Shown piece after piece: positions 8,411 to 16,695 of a stretch of 64,000 bases of DNA. The translations under genes and the position numbers were made by a program. The stretch is from Microbacterium sp. 4R-513. Its GTDB lineage: Bacteria; Actinomycetota; Actinomycetes; Actinomycetales; Microbacteriaceae. The stretch covers positions 3,224,001 to 3,288,000 of the forward strand of contig NZ_CP049256.1 of the NCBI RefSeq assembly GCF_011046485.1, in the 5' to 3' direction. Each line of letters starts with the position of its first letter. Position 1 is the first letter of the stretch. The notes under the pieces were generated by a model. That model did no database searches. It was not told the origin of the DNA and saw nothing but the letters and a program-made list of their open reading frames with translations.

Positions 8411-8625
8411 GGAGCACCCCGCTCGTCGGGGTGACTCCGCGTGCCCAGAGCGCTGCACCCCTCGACGGCTTCCCGCCATCAAGGACGCGGCGTGGCATCC
8501 ACTCCCAACGGTCCCGAGCGAAAACGCTCCGGGTGGGCGTGTGCCGGGCACCAGGCTCGCCGGCCCATCGGTTCGGCGCGAGACAACCGCAAGAGGCGCG
8601 CGAGCGCCAGAACAGGAGAACGGCC
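8411..8625 (+). promoter_or_regulatory. Structured rpsB 5' leader
   Basis: About 215 bases without coding potential. Two hairpins are clear: GGAG-CACCCCG loop CGGGGTG-A-CTCC at 8411-8438, and CCCGAGCG-AAAA-CGCTC-C-GGG at 8513-8533 with a GNRA-like AAAA loop. A strong AGGAG ribosome site lies at 8614-8618. Such a leader suggests feedback by S2, as described for other bacteria; here it is inference. Confidence 0.45.
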
Positions 8626-9576
8626 ATGGCCGTCGTCACGATTCGCCAGCTGCTCGACAGCGGCGTGCACTTCGGGCACCAGACCCGCCGGTGGAACCCG
8701 AAAGTCAAGCGCTTCATCCTCACGGAGCGCAGCGGCATCCACATCATCGACCTTCAGCAGTCGCTGACGTACATCGACAAGGCGTACGAGTTCGTCAAGG
8801 AGACTGTCGCGCACGGCGGCACGATCCTCTTCGTCGGCACGAAGAAGCAGGCGCAGGAAGTCCTCGCCGAGCAGGCGACCCGCGTCGGCCAGCCCTACGT
8901 CAACCAGCGCTGGCTCGGTGGCCTCCTCACCAACTTCCAGACGGTGTCGAAGCGCCTCGCGCGCATGAAGGAGCTCGAGGAGCTCAACTTCGACGACCCC
9001 GCGGCGAGCGGCTTCACCAAGAAGGAGCTCCTCCTCAAGAAGCGCGAGCTCGACAAGCTGCACAAGTCGCTCGGCGGAATCCGCAACCTCCAGAAGACGC
9101 CGTCGGCGATCTGGGTCATCGACGCCAAGCGCGAGCACCTCGCCATCGACGAGGCCAAGAAGCTCGGCATCCCCGTCATCGGCATCCTCGACACCAACGC
9201 CGACCCGGACGAGTTCCAGTACCCGATCCCCGGCAACGACGACGCGATCCGCTCGGTGAGCCTGCTCACGCGCATCATCGCCGACGCCGCCGCCGAGGGC
9301 CTCATCCAGCGTCACCAGCCGACGGACGAGTCGGCCGACGCCGAGCCCCTCGCCGACTGGGAGCGCGAGCTCCTCGAGCAGGGCTCGGAGACCACCGTCT
9401 CCGGCGCCGCTGACGTCTCGATCGCCGCGACCGAGACCGAGGCGGACGCGGCCGGTGCCGCCGCGCACGACGAGGCCCTCGCCGCCGCGCCCGTCGCGGT
9501 CGACGCCGAGGCTGAGGCCGACGCCGTCGAGGCGGAGGTCGCCGACGTCGTCGAGGCCCCGGGCGCCGACGCCTGA
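8626..9576 (+). CDS. rpsB: Small ribosomal subunit protein uS2
   Basis: 316 residues. Core S2 sequence runs from [18 protein letters not shown] through [12 protein letters not shown] to [13 protein letters not shown] and ends near residue 235. The remaining 80 or so residues are an Ala/Glu/Asp-rich acidic tail not found in the 241-residue E. coli protein but usual in related actinobacteria. ATG at 8626 follows AACAGGAGAACGGCC. First gene of the rpsB-tsf pair. Confidence 0.97.
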   Translation: MAVVTIRQLLDSGVHFGHQTRRWNPKVKRFILTERSGIHIIDLQQSLTYIDKAYEFVKETVAHGGTILFVGTKKQAQEVLAEQATRVGQPYVNQRWLGGLLTNFQTVSKRLARMKELEELNFDDPAASGFTKKELLLKKRELDKLHKSLGGIRNLQKTPSAIWVIDAKREHLAIDEAKKLGIPVIGILDTNADPDEFQYPIPGNDDAIRSVSLLTRIIADAAAEGLIQRHQPTDESADAEPLADWERELLEQGSETTVSGAADVSIAATETEADAAGAAAHDEALAAAPVAVDAEAEADAVEAEVADVVEAPGADA

Positions 9577-9600
9577 CGGTTCCCCTTCATCAGCTACGCT

Positions 9601-9629
9601 TCGGCGGGGTCGCAGAGCGGCCCCGCCGA
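9601..9629 (+). terminator. Hairpin between rpsB and tsf
   Basis: TCGGCGGGG and CCCCGCCGA are perfect 9-bp arms with an 11-base loop. There is no T tract. It may be an attenuator or an RNA-processing site setting the S2 to EF-Ts ratio rather than a full terminator. Confidence 0.45.
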
Positions 9630-9671
9630 GGCATCCCACGAGAACTCTCCACAAGCAAGGAGCCGCCACAC

Positions 9672-10499
9672 ATGGCAAACTTCACGATCGCCGACATCGA
9701 GTCGCTGCGCGAGCAGCTGGGCACCGGCATGGTCGACACCAAGAAGGCTCTCGAGGAGGCCGACGGCGACCTCGAGAAGGCTGTCGAGATCCTGCGCCTC
9801 AAGGGCGCCAAGGGCAACGCCAAGCGTGCCGACCGCTCGACGAGCGAGGGCCTGATCGCCGCGAAGGAGTTCGACGGCAAGGTCACGATCCTCGAGCTCA
9901 ACACCGAGACCGACTTCGTCGCCAAGAACGAGCGCTTCATCGCGCTGGCCGACAAGGTGCTCGAGGCCGCCGCCACTGCCGGCGCCGACTCCGCCGAGGC
10001 CGCCCTCGCCGCGCCCGCGGGCGACCAGACCGTCGCGGAGCTCATCTCCGACGAGGCCGCCATCATCGGCGAGAAGGTCGAACTGCGTCGCGTGCGCACG
10101 CTCTCGGGCGACAAGTTCGAGATCTACCTGCACAAGACCAGCAAGGACCTGCCGCCGCAGGTCGGCGTCGTGCTCGCCTACACGGGCGACGACGCCGAGA
10201 CGGCTCGCAGCCTCGCGCAGCACATCTCGTTCGCGAACCCCACGTACCTCACGCGTGACGACGTCCCGGCCGACGAGGTCGAGAAGGAGCGTCAGATCGT
10301 GACCGAGATCTCGCGCAACGAGGGCAAGCCGGAGGCCGCCCTCCCGAAGATCGTCGAGGGCCGCGTCAACGCCTTCTTCAAGCAGGTCTCGCTGCTCGAC
10401 CAGGACTACGCGAAGGACAACAAGCTGTCCGTCGCCCAGGTCGCGAAGGACGCCGGTCTGACCCTCACCGACTTCGCACGTTTCAAGGTCGGCGCGTAA
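9672..10499 (+). CDS. tsf: Elongation factor Ts
   Basis: 275 residues. Nucleotide-exchange factor for EF-Tu. N-terminal UBA-like part with LREQLGTGMVDTKKAL, the signature ETDFVAKNERF near 77-87, and the central and C-terminal subdomains needed to contact EF-Tu. The ATG is preceded by AAGGAG. It lies 95 bases after rpsB with a hairpin between, and is closed by a strong terminator before pyrH. Confidence 0.97.
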   Translation: MANFTIADIESLREQLGTGMVDTKKALEEADGDLEKAVEILRLKGAKGNAKRADRSTSEGLIAAKEFDGKVTILELNTETDFVAKNERFIALADKVLEAAATAGADSAEAALAAPAGDQTVAELISDEAAIIGEKVELRRVRTLSGDKFEIYLHKTSKDLPPQVGVVLAYTGDDAETARSLAQHISFANPTYLTRDDVPADEVEKERQIVTEISRNEGKPEAALPKIVEGRVNAFFKQVSLLDQDYAKDNKLSVAQVAKDAGLTLTDFARFKVGA

Positions 10500-10508
10500 C
10501 GACCTCGG

Positions 10509-10540
10509 AAGGCCCGCATCGAATTCGATGCGGGCCTTTC
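10509..10540 (+). terminator. Intrinsic terminator after tsf
   Basis: A 30-base perfect palindrome (AAGGCCCGCATCGAA and its complement, 10509-10538) is followed by TTTCCC. Stem of about 13 bp with a short AATT-type loop. Confidence 0.85.
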
Positions 10541-10552
10541 CCATGCTTTCGA

Positions 10553-10558
10553 TAGTCT
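10553..10558 (+). promoter_or_regulatory. -10 element for pyrH
   Basis: TAGTCT directly after the tsf terminator, about 24 bases before the pyrH GTG; the short leader contains AGAGGA as ribosome site. Confidence 0.45.
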
Positions 10559-10582
10559 GCATTCGCGACGAGAGGATCCCAC

Positions 10583-11302
10583 GTGATCGATGAAGCGACC
10601 GGACGCCGCCGCGTCCTCCTGAAGCTCTCCGGTGAGGCGTTCGGCGCCGGCCAGCTCGGCGTGAATCCCGACGTCGTCAGCCAGATGGCCCGCGAGATCG
10701 CTGCGGCCGTGGACCGGGTCGAGATCGCCGTCGTCGTCGGAGGCGGCAACTTCTTCCGCGGAGCAGAGCTCAGCCAGCGGGGGATGGACCGCGGGCGTGC
10801 CGATTACATGGGCATGCTCGGCACGGTGATGAACGCGCTGGCCCTTCAGGACTTCCTCGAGCAGGCGGGCGCGGCCACGCGCGTGCAGTCGGCGATCTCG
10901 ATGACCCAGGTCGCGGAGCCGTACATCCCACGCCGTGCGGAGCGCCACATGGAGAAGGGCCGCGTCGTCATCTTCGGCGCCGGCGCCGGTCTGCCCTACT
11001 TCTCGACCGACACCGTCGCCGCCCAGCGGGCGCTCGAGACCAAGTGCGACGAGATCCTCGTCGCGAAGAACGGCGTCGACGGCGTGTACACGGCGGATCC
11101 GCGACTGGATGCCTCGGCCACCCGGATCGACGAGCTCACGTACTCCGACGCCCTCCTGCGCGGGCTCAAGGTCGTCGACTCGACCGCCTTCAGCCTCTGC
11201 ATGGACAACGGCATCGACATGCGGGTGTTCGGCATGGAGCCGGCAGGCAACGTGACGCGCGCCCTGCTGGGTGAGTCGATCGGCACGCTCGTCACGGTGT
11301 GA
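10583..11302 (+). CDS. pyrH: UMP kinase
   Basis: 239 residues. Phosphorylates UMP to UDP; hexameric, amino-acid-kinase fold, unrelated to adenylate-kinase type NMP kinases. Blocks visible are [36 protein letters not shown] and [19 protein letters not shown] start at 10583 with AGAGGA eight bases upstream. The order rpsB-tsf-pyrH-frr-cdsA is the classic bacterial cluster; pyrH has its own -10 after the tsf terminator. Confidence 0.96.
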   Translation: MIDEATGRRRVLLKLSGEAFGAGQLGVNPDVVSQMAREIAAAVDRVEIAVVVGGGNFFRGAELSQRGMDRGRADYMGMLGTVMNALALQDFLEQAGAATRVQSAISMTQVAEPYIPRRAERHMEKGRVVIFGAGAGLPYFSTDTVAAQRALETKCDEILVAKNGVDGVYTADPRLDASATRIDELTYSDALLRGLKVVDSTAFSLCMDNGIDMRVFGMEPAGNVTRALLGESIGTLVTV

Positions 11303-11317
11303 CGACGCCCTGCCGAC

Positions 11318-11323
11318 TAGACT
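11318..11323 (+). promoter_or_regulatory. -10 element for frr
   Basis: TAGACT lies 31 bases before the frr GTG, leaving a short leader with the ribosome site GAGGGGAG at 11342-11349. Confidence 0.45.
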
Positions 11324-11354
11324 GGTGATCTTCTAGCCCACGAGGGGAGTCACT

Positions 11355-11909
11355 GTGATCGCCGACGTTCTGTCCGATGCCGCGACGCGCATGGATCGCG
11401 CAGTGGAGGCCGCGAAGGACGACTTCGCCAGCGTCCGGACGGGTCGTGCGAACCCGCAGCTCTTCCAGAAGATCCTGGTCGACTACTACGGCACGCCGAC
11501 CCCCCTGGCGCAGCTCGCTTCGCTCAACAACCCCGAGGCGCGCACGCTCGTCGTGACGCCCTACGACAAGTCGGCGCTCAAGGCGATCGAGCAGGCGATC
11601 CGCGACACTCCGAACCTCGGCGCCAACCCCTCCAACGACGGCAACATCGTCCGCGTGACGCTTCCCGAGCTCACCGAGGAGCGCCGGCGCGAGTTCGTCA
11701 AGATCGTTCGGTCGAAGGGCGAGGACGCGAAGGTGCACGTGCGCGGCATCCGTCGCAAGTCGAAGGACGATCTCGACGACCTGAAGAGCGAGTTCGGCGA
11801 AGACGAGCTCGCCCGCGCCGAGAAGGAGCTCGACGCCCTCACGCGTTCGCACGTCGACGCCATCGACGAGGCGCTCAAGCGCAAAGAGGCAGAACTCCTC
11901 GAGGTCTGA
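11355..11909 (+). CDS. frr: Ribosome recycling factor
   Basis: 184 residues, standard length. Splits post-termination ribosomes with EF-G. Family blocks are [27 protein letters not shown] and the long helical C-terminus [19 protein letters not shown] start at 11355 after GAGGGGAG. The cdsA gene starts 7 bases after its stop, so both are likely cotranscribed. Confidence 0.97.
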   Translation: MIADVLSDAATRMDRAVEAAKDDFASVRTGRANPQLFQKILVDYYGTPTPLAQLASLNNPEARTLVVTPYDKSALKAIEQAIRDTPNLGANPSNDGNIVRVTLPELTEERRREFVKIVRSKGEDAKVHVRGIRRKSKDDLDDLKSEFGEDELARAEKELDALTRSHVDAIDEALKRKEAELLEV

Positions 11910-11916
11910 GACAGCC

Positions 11917-12996
11917 ATGTCGGACGCATCCGGCGACGCGCCGGGGCCGTCGCCCGCGGAGTCGCATCCGCCGCAGAGCAGGCGCGACGCGGCCCGTGTA
12001 AGGCGCGACCAGGTCCCGCCCACCGGGCCCCAGCCGCAAGCGCAGCCGCACGATTCGTCCGCCGCGCTCCAGCAGCAGTTCCGCGCGGCGCGCGACGGAC
12101 TCGAGAACCAGGTCGCGCACGCACGCGCCGAATTCGAAGAGGCGAACGAGCGCATCAAGCAGCGCACAGGACGAGACCTCATCCTCGCGAGCCTCATCGG
12201 CCTCGCGATGGGCGCGGTGCTCATCGCTTCGCTCGTCTTCGTGAAGTGGCTCTTCCTGTTCTTCGCCCTCGCCGCGACCGTGCTCGGGCTCTTCGAGTTC
12301 GGGCGCGCGCTCAACAGCGTGGGCCGCAAGATGGACGTCTGGCCGCAGATCGGGGCCGGCGTCGTCCTCGTGCTCGCCGGCTACTTCCTCGATCCGTGGC
12401 TGCAATGGGTCACGACGTTCGTCGCCGTGGCGTTCGTCATCGTTTGGCGGCTGCTGGCGCAGATGGCGTCCCACGACGGCCGGATGTACGGCGCCGTCCT
12501 CGCGGACGTCCTCGTGGCGGGCTTCGCCCAGCTCTACGTCGCCTTCCTGGCGAGTCTCTGCGTCGTGCTCCTGCGCCAGGACGGCGGCGAATGGTGGGTC
12601 CTGGGCTTCATCATCATCGCCGTCGCCTCGGACACCGGCGCCTACGCGTCCGGGCTGGCCTTCGGGCGGCATCCCATGGCCCCCCGGATCAGCCCGAAGA
12701 AGACCTGGGAGGGCTTCGCCGGCGCGGCTCTCGCGGCTCTCGTCGCGGGCCTTCTCGTGGGCTTGTTCATGCTTCACATCCCGTGGTGGGCCGGGCTCAT
12801 CCTCGGTGCCGTCATCCTCCTGACCGCCACCGCGGGCGACCTGGCCGAGTCGATGATCAAGCGCGACCTCGGCATCAAGGACATGAGCTCGTGGCTGCCC
12901 GGCCACGGCGGCGTCCTCGACCGGCTCGACTCGATCCTCCTGTCCATCGTGGCGGCGCTCGCGCTGTACTACCTCCTGACCCCCCTGGCAGTCTGA
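11917..12996 (+). CDS. cdsA: Phosphatidate cytidylyltransferase
   Basis: 359 residues. Makes CDP-diacylglycerol from phosphatidic acid and CTP in the membrane. The first 85 residues are a hydrophilic Pro/Gln/Arg-rich extension typical of actinobacterial homologues; the remainder has about eight helices. The family signature near the C-terminus is present: KRDLGIKDMSSWLPGHGG then DRLDS. Stop overlaps the next ATG (TGATG). Confidence 0.93.
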   Translation: MSDASGDAPGPSPAESHPPQSRRDAARVRRDQVPPTGPQPQAQPHDSSAALQQQFRAARDGLENQVAHARAEFEEANERIKQRTGRDLILASLIGLAMGAVLIASLVFVKWLFLFFALAATVLGLFEFGRALNSVGRKMDVWPQIGAGVVLVLAGYFLDPWLQWVTTFVAVAFVIVWRLLAQMASHDGRMYGAVLADVLVAGFAQLYVAFLASLCVVLLRQDGGEWWVLGFIIIAVASDTGAYASGLAFGRHPMAPRISPKKTWEGFAGAALAALVAGLLVGLFMLHIPWWAGLILGAVILLTATAGDLAESMIKRDLGIKDMSSWLPGHGGVLDRLDSILLSIVAALALYYLLTPLAV

Positions 12997-13580
12997 TGAC
13001 CTCCTCGCCCCCCGAAACGTCCGATTCGCCCGTCGCGGCATTCCCCGAGGCATCGGGCCGTACGAAGGGGTATGAGAAGCGCGCCGTCGACGCCTTCCTG
13101 CGCCGAGCGAAGGCCGCGTTCGACGACCCTTCCGATCCCGAGACCGCGCTGACTGCGGCCGACGTGCGGCGCGTGGCATTCCCGCTCGTGAAGCGCGGCT
13201 ACGTCATCTCCGCGGTGGATGCCGCGCTCGGCCGCATCGAGGATGCCTTCGCCGCGCGGGAGCGTCAGGCCGTCGTCACCCGGTCCGGCGCGCGCGAGTG
13301 GGTCGGTCGCACGAAGGAGACGGCGCAGGTGGTCCTGGACCGTCTGTCGCGTCCCCGCGGACAGCGGTTCGACCGCGTGGGCATCATGCGCTACGGCTAC
13401 CGCCTCGACGAGGTCGACCTCGTGGCCGACAAGATCGCGCGCTACCTCGAGACGGGCGACAACGTGACGGTCGAGCAGGTGCGCGCCGTCGCCTTCCGCA
13501 TGCAGCGAGGCGGGTATCGCGAGACACAGGTGGATGCCGTCCTCGACGCCGTCGTCGAGGTCATGCTCGCCGTGGCCTGA
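12996..13580 (+). CDS. DivIVA-domain repeat protein
   Basis: 194 residues. Contains four copies of a short DivIVA-type unit with a central G-Y and a following V-D: KGYEKRAVDAFL, KRGYVISAVDAALGRI, RYGYRLDEVDLVADKI and RGGYRETQVDAVLDAV. The units pair as two similar halves (about 24-86 and 125-194) joined by a basic linker. True DivIVA has one such N-terminal unit plus a long coiled coil; this protein lacks the coiled coil. The location after cdsA is typical for actinobacteria. The role is probably at the membrane or division site, by analogy only. Confidence 0.8.
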   Translation: MTSSPPETSDSPVAAFPEASGRTKGYEKRAVDAFLRRAKAAFDDPSDPETALTAADVRRVAFPLVKRGYVISAVDAALGRIEDAFAARERQAVVTRSGAREWVGRTKETAQVVLDRLSRPRGQRFDRVGIMRYGYRLDEVDLVADKIARYLETGDNVTVEQVRAVAFRMQRGGYRETQVDAVLDAVVEVMLAVA

Positions 13581-13683
13581 GGTTCGCGAGCGGTGCTCGT
13601 CCGGAGCGCGGGGCCGCGGCATCCGTCGTCCGACACGGACCGTCGCACGCCGCCCGCGGATGGCAGCCCCCGGGGTGAATGGC

Positions 13684-13689
13684 TAGACT
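13684..13689 (+). promoter_or_regulatory. -10 element
   Basis: TAGACT ten bases before GTG 13700, suggesting a very short leader of three or four bases. Confidence 0.45.
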
Positions 13690-13699
13690 CGGGGGCACT

Positions 13700-14443
13700 G
13701 TGACTTCCGGCAACGAGATGATTCCCGTGGCGTCCCGACGGATGCGTCGTCAGGAGGCGGCGAACGCCGCAACCGCAGTCGCGACGGCTCCCGGGCGCGC
13801 CGCCGCGCCGCAGCAGCGCTGGTCGCGCCGGCGCAATGTGCTGGGTGTCTTCGCAGCCCTCGCGGCCATCGGGTTCGTGGCCGCCTACGTCGGACCCACC
13901 GGCTCGGCGCTCATGGCCGCCAACGCCGATGAAGCAGCCCCCGTGACGCTCTACGCGAGCGGGCTCGGCGACATCCAGAGCCTCGAGCTCGCATCGGCCG
14001 ACGGCGAGACCCAAGCGGCGGCCTTCGACCGGGGCGGCTACTCGGTCTACGTCACCCCCAAGCCCACACCTACACCGACTCCCACCAAATCCGCGAAGTC
14101 CGGCTCGTCCGGATGGGCGCCGCCGTTCGTCTCGCCCGACCCGGGCTCGGCGCAGGCCATCGCGTACGACATGGTGCGGGCGCGCGGGTGGGGCGACGAC
14201 CAGTTCTCGTGCCTCGTGGCCCTGTGGAACAAGGAGTCCGGCTGGAGGGTCAACGCCTACAACCGGGGGAGCGGGGCATACGGCATCCCGCAAGCGCTCC
14301 CCGGCAGCAAGATGGGCTCGGCCGGCGCGGACTGGGAGACCAACCCCGCGACGCAGATCGCGTGGGGCCTCGGCTACATCGGCGGCCGTTACGGCACCCC
14401 CTGCGGCGCGTGGGGACACTCGCAGAGCACCGGCTGGTATTGA
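13700..14443 (+). CDS. Secreted or membrane-anchored lytic-transglycosylase-like protein
   Basis: 247 residues from GTG 13700; an ATG at 13679 is in frame but sits across the probable -10, so the GTG is preferred. A basic N-terminus precedes one hydrophobic helix (about 45-66), then an Ala/Asp-rich linker, a Pro/Thr repeat (KPTPTPTPT) and a C-terminal domain of about 100 residues: LVALWNKESGWRVNAYN carries the E-S motif of lysozyme-like transglycosylases, followed by GAYGIPQALPGSKM and a WGLGYI/GRYGTPCGAW segment. I infer cleavage or remodelling of peptidoglycan outside the membrane. Confidence 0.8.
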   Translation: MTSGNEMIPVASRRMRRQEAANAATAVATAPGRAAAPQQRWSRRRNVLGVFAALAAIGFVAAYVGPTGSALMAANADEAAPVTLYASGLGDIQSLELASADGETQAAAFDRGGYSVYVTPKPTPTPTPTKSAKSGSSGWAPPFVSPDPGSAQAIAYDMVRARGWGDDQFSCLVALWNKESGWRVNAYNRGSGAYGIPQALPGSKMGSAGADWETNPATQIAWGLGYIGGRYGTPCGAWGHSQSTGWY

Positions 14444-14447
14444 TCCC

Positions 14448-14732
14448 ATGCCGCGGTCTAATCGGCGGCGGCCCGATCCATCAGGCGACGGCTCGTTCGA
14501 GCGGCTCCTGGCAGGATGGAAGCGCAGCGAGCTCCGCCGCGGGGTCGAGTGGACGGTTCAACCGGTCAGCGGCGCACAGGCCGTGAAGGCCTACACGTGC
14601 CCGGGATGCGGACGCACGATCGATCCGGGGGTGGCCCATCTCGTCGTGTGGCGCGCCGACGGAGTGCTCGGCGATCAGGCCGATCTCGCCGCACGCAGAC
14701 ACTGGCACACGCACTGTTGGAGGATCGGCTGA
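14448..14732 (+). CDS. Small zinc-ribbon-like protein, function unknown
   Basis: 94 residues. The N-terminus is basic; FERLLAGWKR and GVEWTVQP follow, then a metal-site-like pattern CPGCG (about 51-55) and HWHTHCW near the end (about 85-91), giving a Cys-Cys-His-Cys set. I recall close relatives in Microbacteriaceae under the label ATP/GTP-binding protein, but no P-loop is present, so I do not use that name. It ends 1 base before the next start, in an apparent operon with the hydrolase. Confidence 0.72.
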   Translation: MPRSNRRRPDPSGDGSFERLLAGWKRSELRRGVEWTVQPVSGAQAVKAYTCPGCGRTIDPGVAHLVVWRADGVLGDQADLAARRHWHTHCWRIG

Positions 14733-14733
14733 C

Positions 14734-15457
14734 GTGGAGATCCGCGGACCGCTACTGCTACCCGCTCGACGCGAAGACGTCGAGCTCGAAACGCTCGACG
14801 GCCTGACGCTCGTCGGCGAACTCGCCCTGCCGGTCGACCGGGATCCCGTCGCCACACTGGTCACGCTGCATCCGCTGCCGACGGCAGGCGGGTTCATGGA
14901 CTCGCACATCCTGCGGAAGGCGGCCGCACGGCTTCCCGCCCTCGCCGACCTGGCGGTCCTGCGATTCAACACCCGCGGCACGACGTCGCCGCGGGGGACG
15001 AGCGAGGGCGCATTCGACGGCGGCCGCGCCGAGGCTTTCGATCTGGCCGCCGCGATGGACTTCGTGCGGGAGCGCGGCCTTCCCCGCCCGTGGCTCGTCG
15101 GCTGGTCGTTCGGCACGGAGCTCGCGCTGAAGTACGGTCGCGATCACGCCGTCGAGGGCGTCATCCTCCTTTCACCGCCGCTGCACCGCGCGACTCCCGG
15201 CGAGGTCTCGGCGTGGGCCGACGATCCTCGACGGGTGATCGCGATCATCCCGGAGTTCGACGACTACCTTCGACCGGATGCCGCGGCCGATCGCTTCGCG
15301 GCTGTTCCGCACGCCGTGCTCATCCCCGTCGAGGGAGGAAAGCACCTGTGGGTCGGGGGAGTCCCAGACGCGTCGGGTGCTCACCGAGATCGTGGCAGCC
15401 GTGAACCCCGAGGCGCTGCCGCTGCCCGACGAGTGGGACGGGCCGGCGGGGGAGTAG
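14734..15457 (+). CDS. Alpha/beta hydrolase, broken by a +1 frameshift
   Basis: Reading from GTG 14734: LVTLHPLPTAGG, FNTRGT, and the nucleophile elbow GWSFGTE (Ser about 129), then HLWVG. After VG the frame is lost. Removing one G from the run at 15355-15359 continues as ESQTRRVLTEIVAAVNPE and stops at 15455-15457, giving 240 residues with a normal end; the unshifted frame instead reads on into Arg/Gly-rich nonsense. Catalytic His is likely that of KHLW. Substrate unknown. Most probably an intact gene with a sequencing error. Confidence 0.75.
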
Positions 15458-15476
15458 GACTCCCTGCAGGGCGGCG

Positions 15477-16532
15477 TCACCGCTCGTTCTGGCGCGGGAT
15501 GACGACCTGCCGGTAGATGATCAGGATGCTCGCCGCCACCGGGATGGCGACGAGGGCGCCGAGAAGGCCGAGGAGCGCACCGCCCGCGAGGGCGGCGATC
15601 ACGACGACCGCGCCGGGCACCGAGACGGCGCGGTTCATGATGCGGGGCGAGATCACGTACGCCTCGATCTGCATGTAGATGAGGTAGTAGATCGCCGCGA
15701 TGAGCGCCGTCGTCGGTGAGCCCAGGCCGAGCGTGAAGAGCACGATGATCGTCGAGCCCGTGAGGGTTCCGACGAGCGGGATGATCGAGAAGAAGAACGC
15801 GATGACGGCGAGGACCGCGGGGAACGGCGCGCCGATGATGCTCAAGAAGATGGCGCTCAGGACGCCGTTGATCGCACCGAGGCTCAACTGCCCGATGACG
15901 TAGTAGCCGACCGAGTCGGTGATCTGCTCGGACAGGTCGATGAAGCGGGGACGCTTCGAGGCGGGGACGAGCTGGTAGACCGACTTCTTGAGCGCCGGCG
16001 TCGACGCGGTGAAGTAGATCGTGAGGATCAGCACGATGAACGCACCCGTGAGGCCCGCGATGAGCGCACCGCCGAGCGCGAGCACGCCCTGGCCGATCGA
16101 GCCGCTGATGTTGCCGACGTTGTCCTGCAGCCACTGCTGGGCGTAGGTGAAGACCTCGTCGACCTTGAGCTGCGGGAAGACGCCCTGCAGCCACGCCTTC
16201 ATGTCTTCGACGATCGTGCCCCCCTCGACGATGTCCGTGATGGCGGCGACGAGCTGGCCCACCTGGTCGAAGATGATCGGCAGGACCATGAGGATGATTC
16301 CGGCGAACACCGCGAGCACACCGACGATCGTGATGAGCACAGCCGCCCAGCGGGGCAGCTTGCGCCGCTCGAGCCACGCCACGACCGGGTCGAGGCCCAG
16401 CGACAGGAACAGCGCGGTCCCGACGTACAAGAGGATGGTCGACAGCGACTGGATGCTCGTGATGAGCAGGAGGCCCAGTCCGACGCCCAGCGTCGCGACG
16501 AACGCCACGCGGAACGGGTTGTGCAGCTTCAC
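15477..16532 (-). CDS. AI-2E family transporter (PerM-like permease)
   Basis: 351 residues with about eight hydrophobic segments; a periplasmic-type loop rich in charged residues lies between helices 3 and 4 (about 85-150). The family core IPLVGTLTGSTIIVLF and the C-terminal block YVISPRIMNRAVSVPG are clear. Members export autoinducer-2 in E. coli (TqsA) or act as Na+/H+ antiporters; substrate here is unknown. GTG start follows AGGAGG; a minus-strand TATCCT at 16564-16569 is the likely -10. Divergent from the gene at 16696. Confidence 0.88.
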   Translation of the reverse strand: MKLHNPFRVAFVATLGVGLGLLLITSIQSLSTILLYVGTALFLSLGLDPVVAWLERRKLPRWAAVLITIVGVLAVFAGIILMVLPIIFDQVGQLVAAITDIVEGGTIVEDMKAWLQGVFPQLKVDEVFTYAQQWLQDNVGNISGSIGQGVLALGGALIAGLTGAFIVLILTIYFTASTPALKKSVYQLVPASKRPRFIDLSEQITDSVGYYVIGQLSLGAINGVLSAIFLSIIGAPFPAVLAVIAFFFSIIPLVGTLTGSTIIVLFTLGLGSPTTALIAAIYYLIYMQIEAYVISPRIMNRAVSVPGAVVVIAALAGGALLGLLGALVAIPVAASILIIYRQVVIPRQNER

Positions 16533-16630
16533 GGGGCCTCCTGAGGACGGATGTCGTCTCGCAAGGATACGAGAGTGGCGGGGCGGCGCCCGTCAACGAC
16601 CCTCCCTGGGGTCTTTCAGGTGGTCTTCGC

Positions 16631-16636
16631 TAGTCT
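16631..16636 (+). promoter_or_regulatory. -10 element
   Basis: TAGTCT about 59 bases before the GTG at 16696; the leader carries GAAGG as ribosome site. No good -35 is visible. Confidence 0.4.
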
Positions 16637-16695
16637 GAAATGTCGAATGTGCGGCCCGCACGCGTTCTGGCGGGCCCTGGGAAGGTGTTAGTTTC

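Noticed and set aside
14448..14732. ATP/GTP-binding protein label for the zinc-ribbon-like protein
   Set aside because: No P-loop or other nucleotide-binding motif in its 94 residues; Cys/His pattern points to metal binding.
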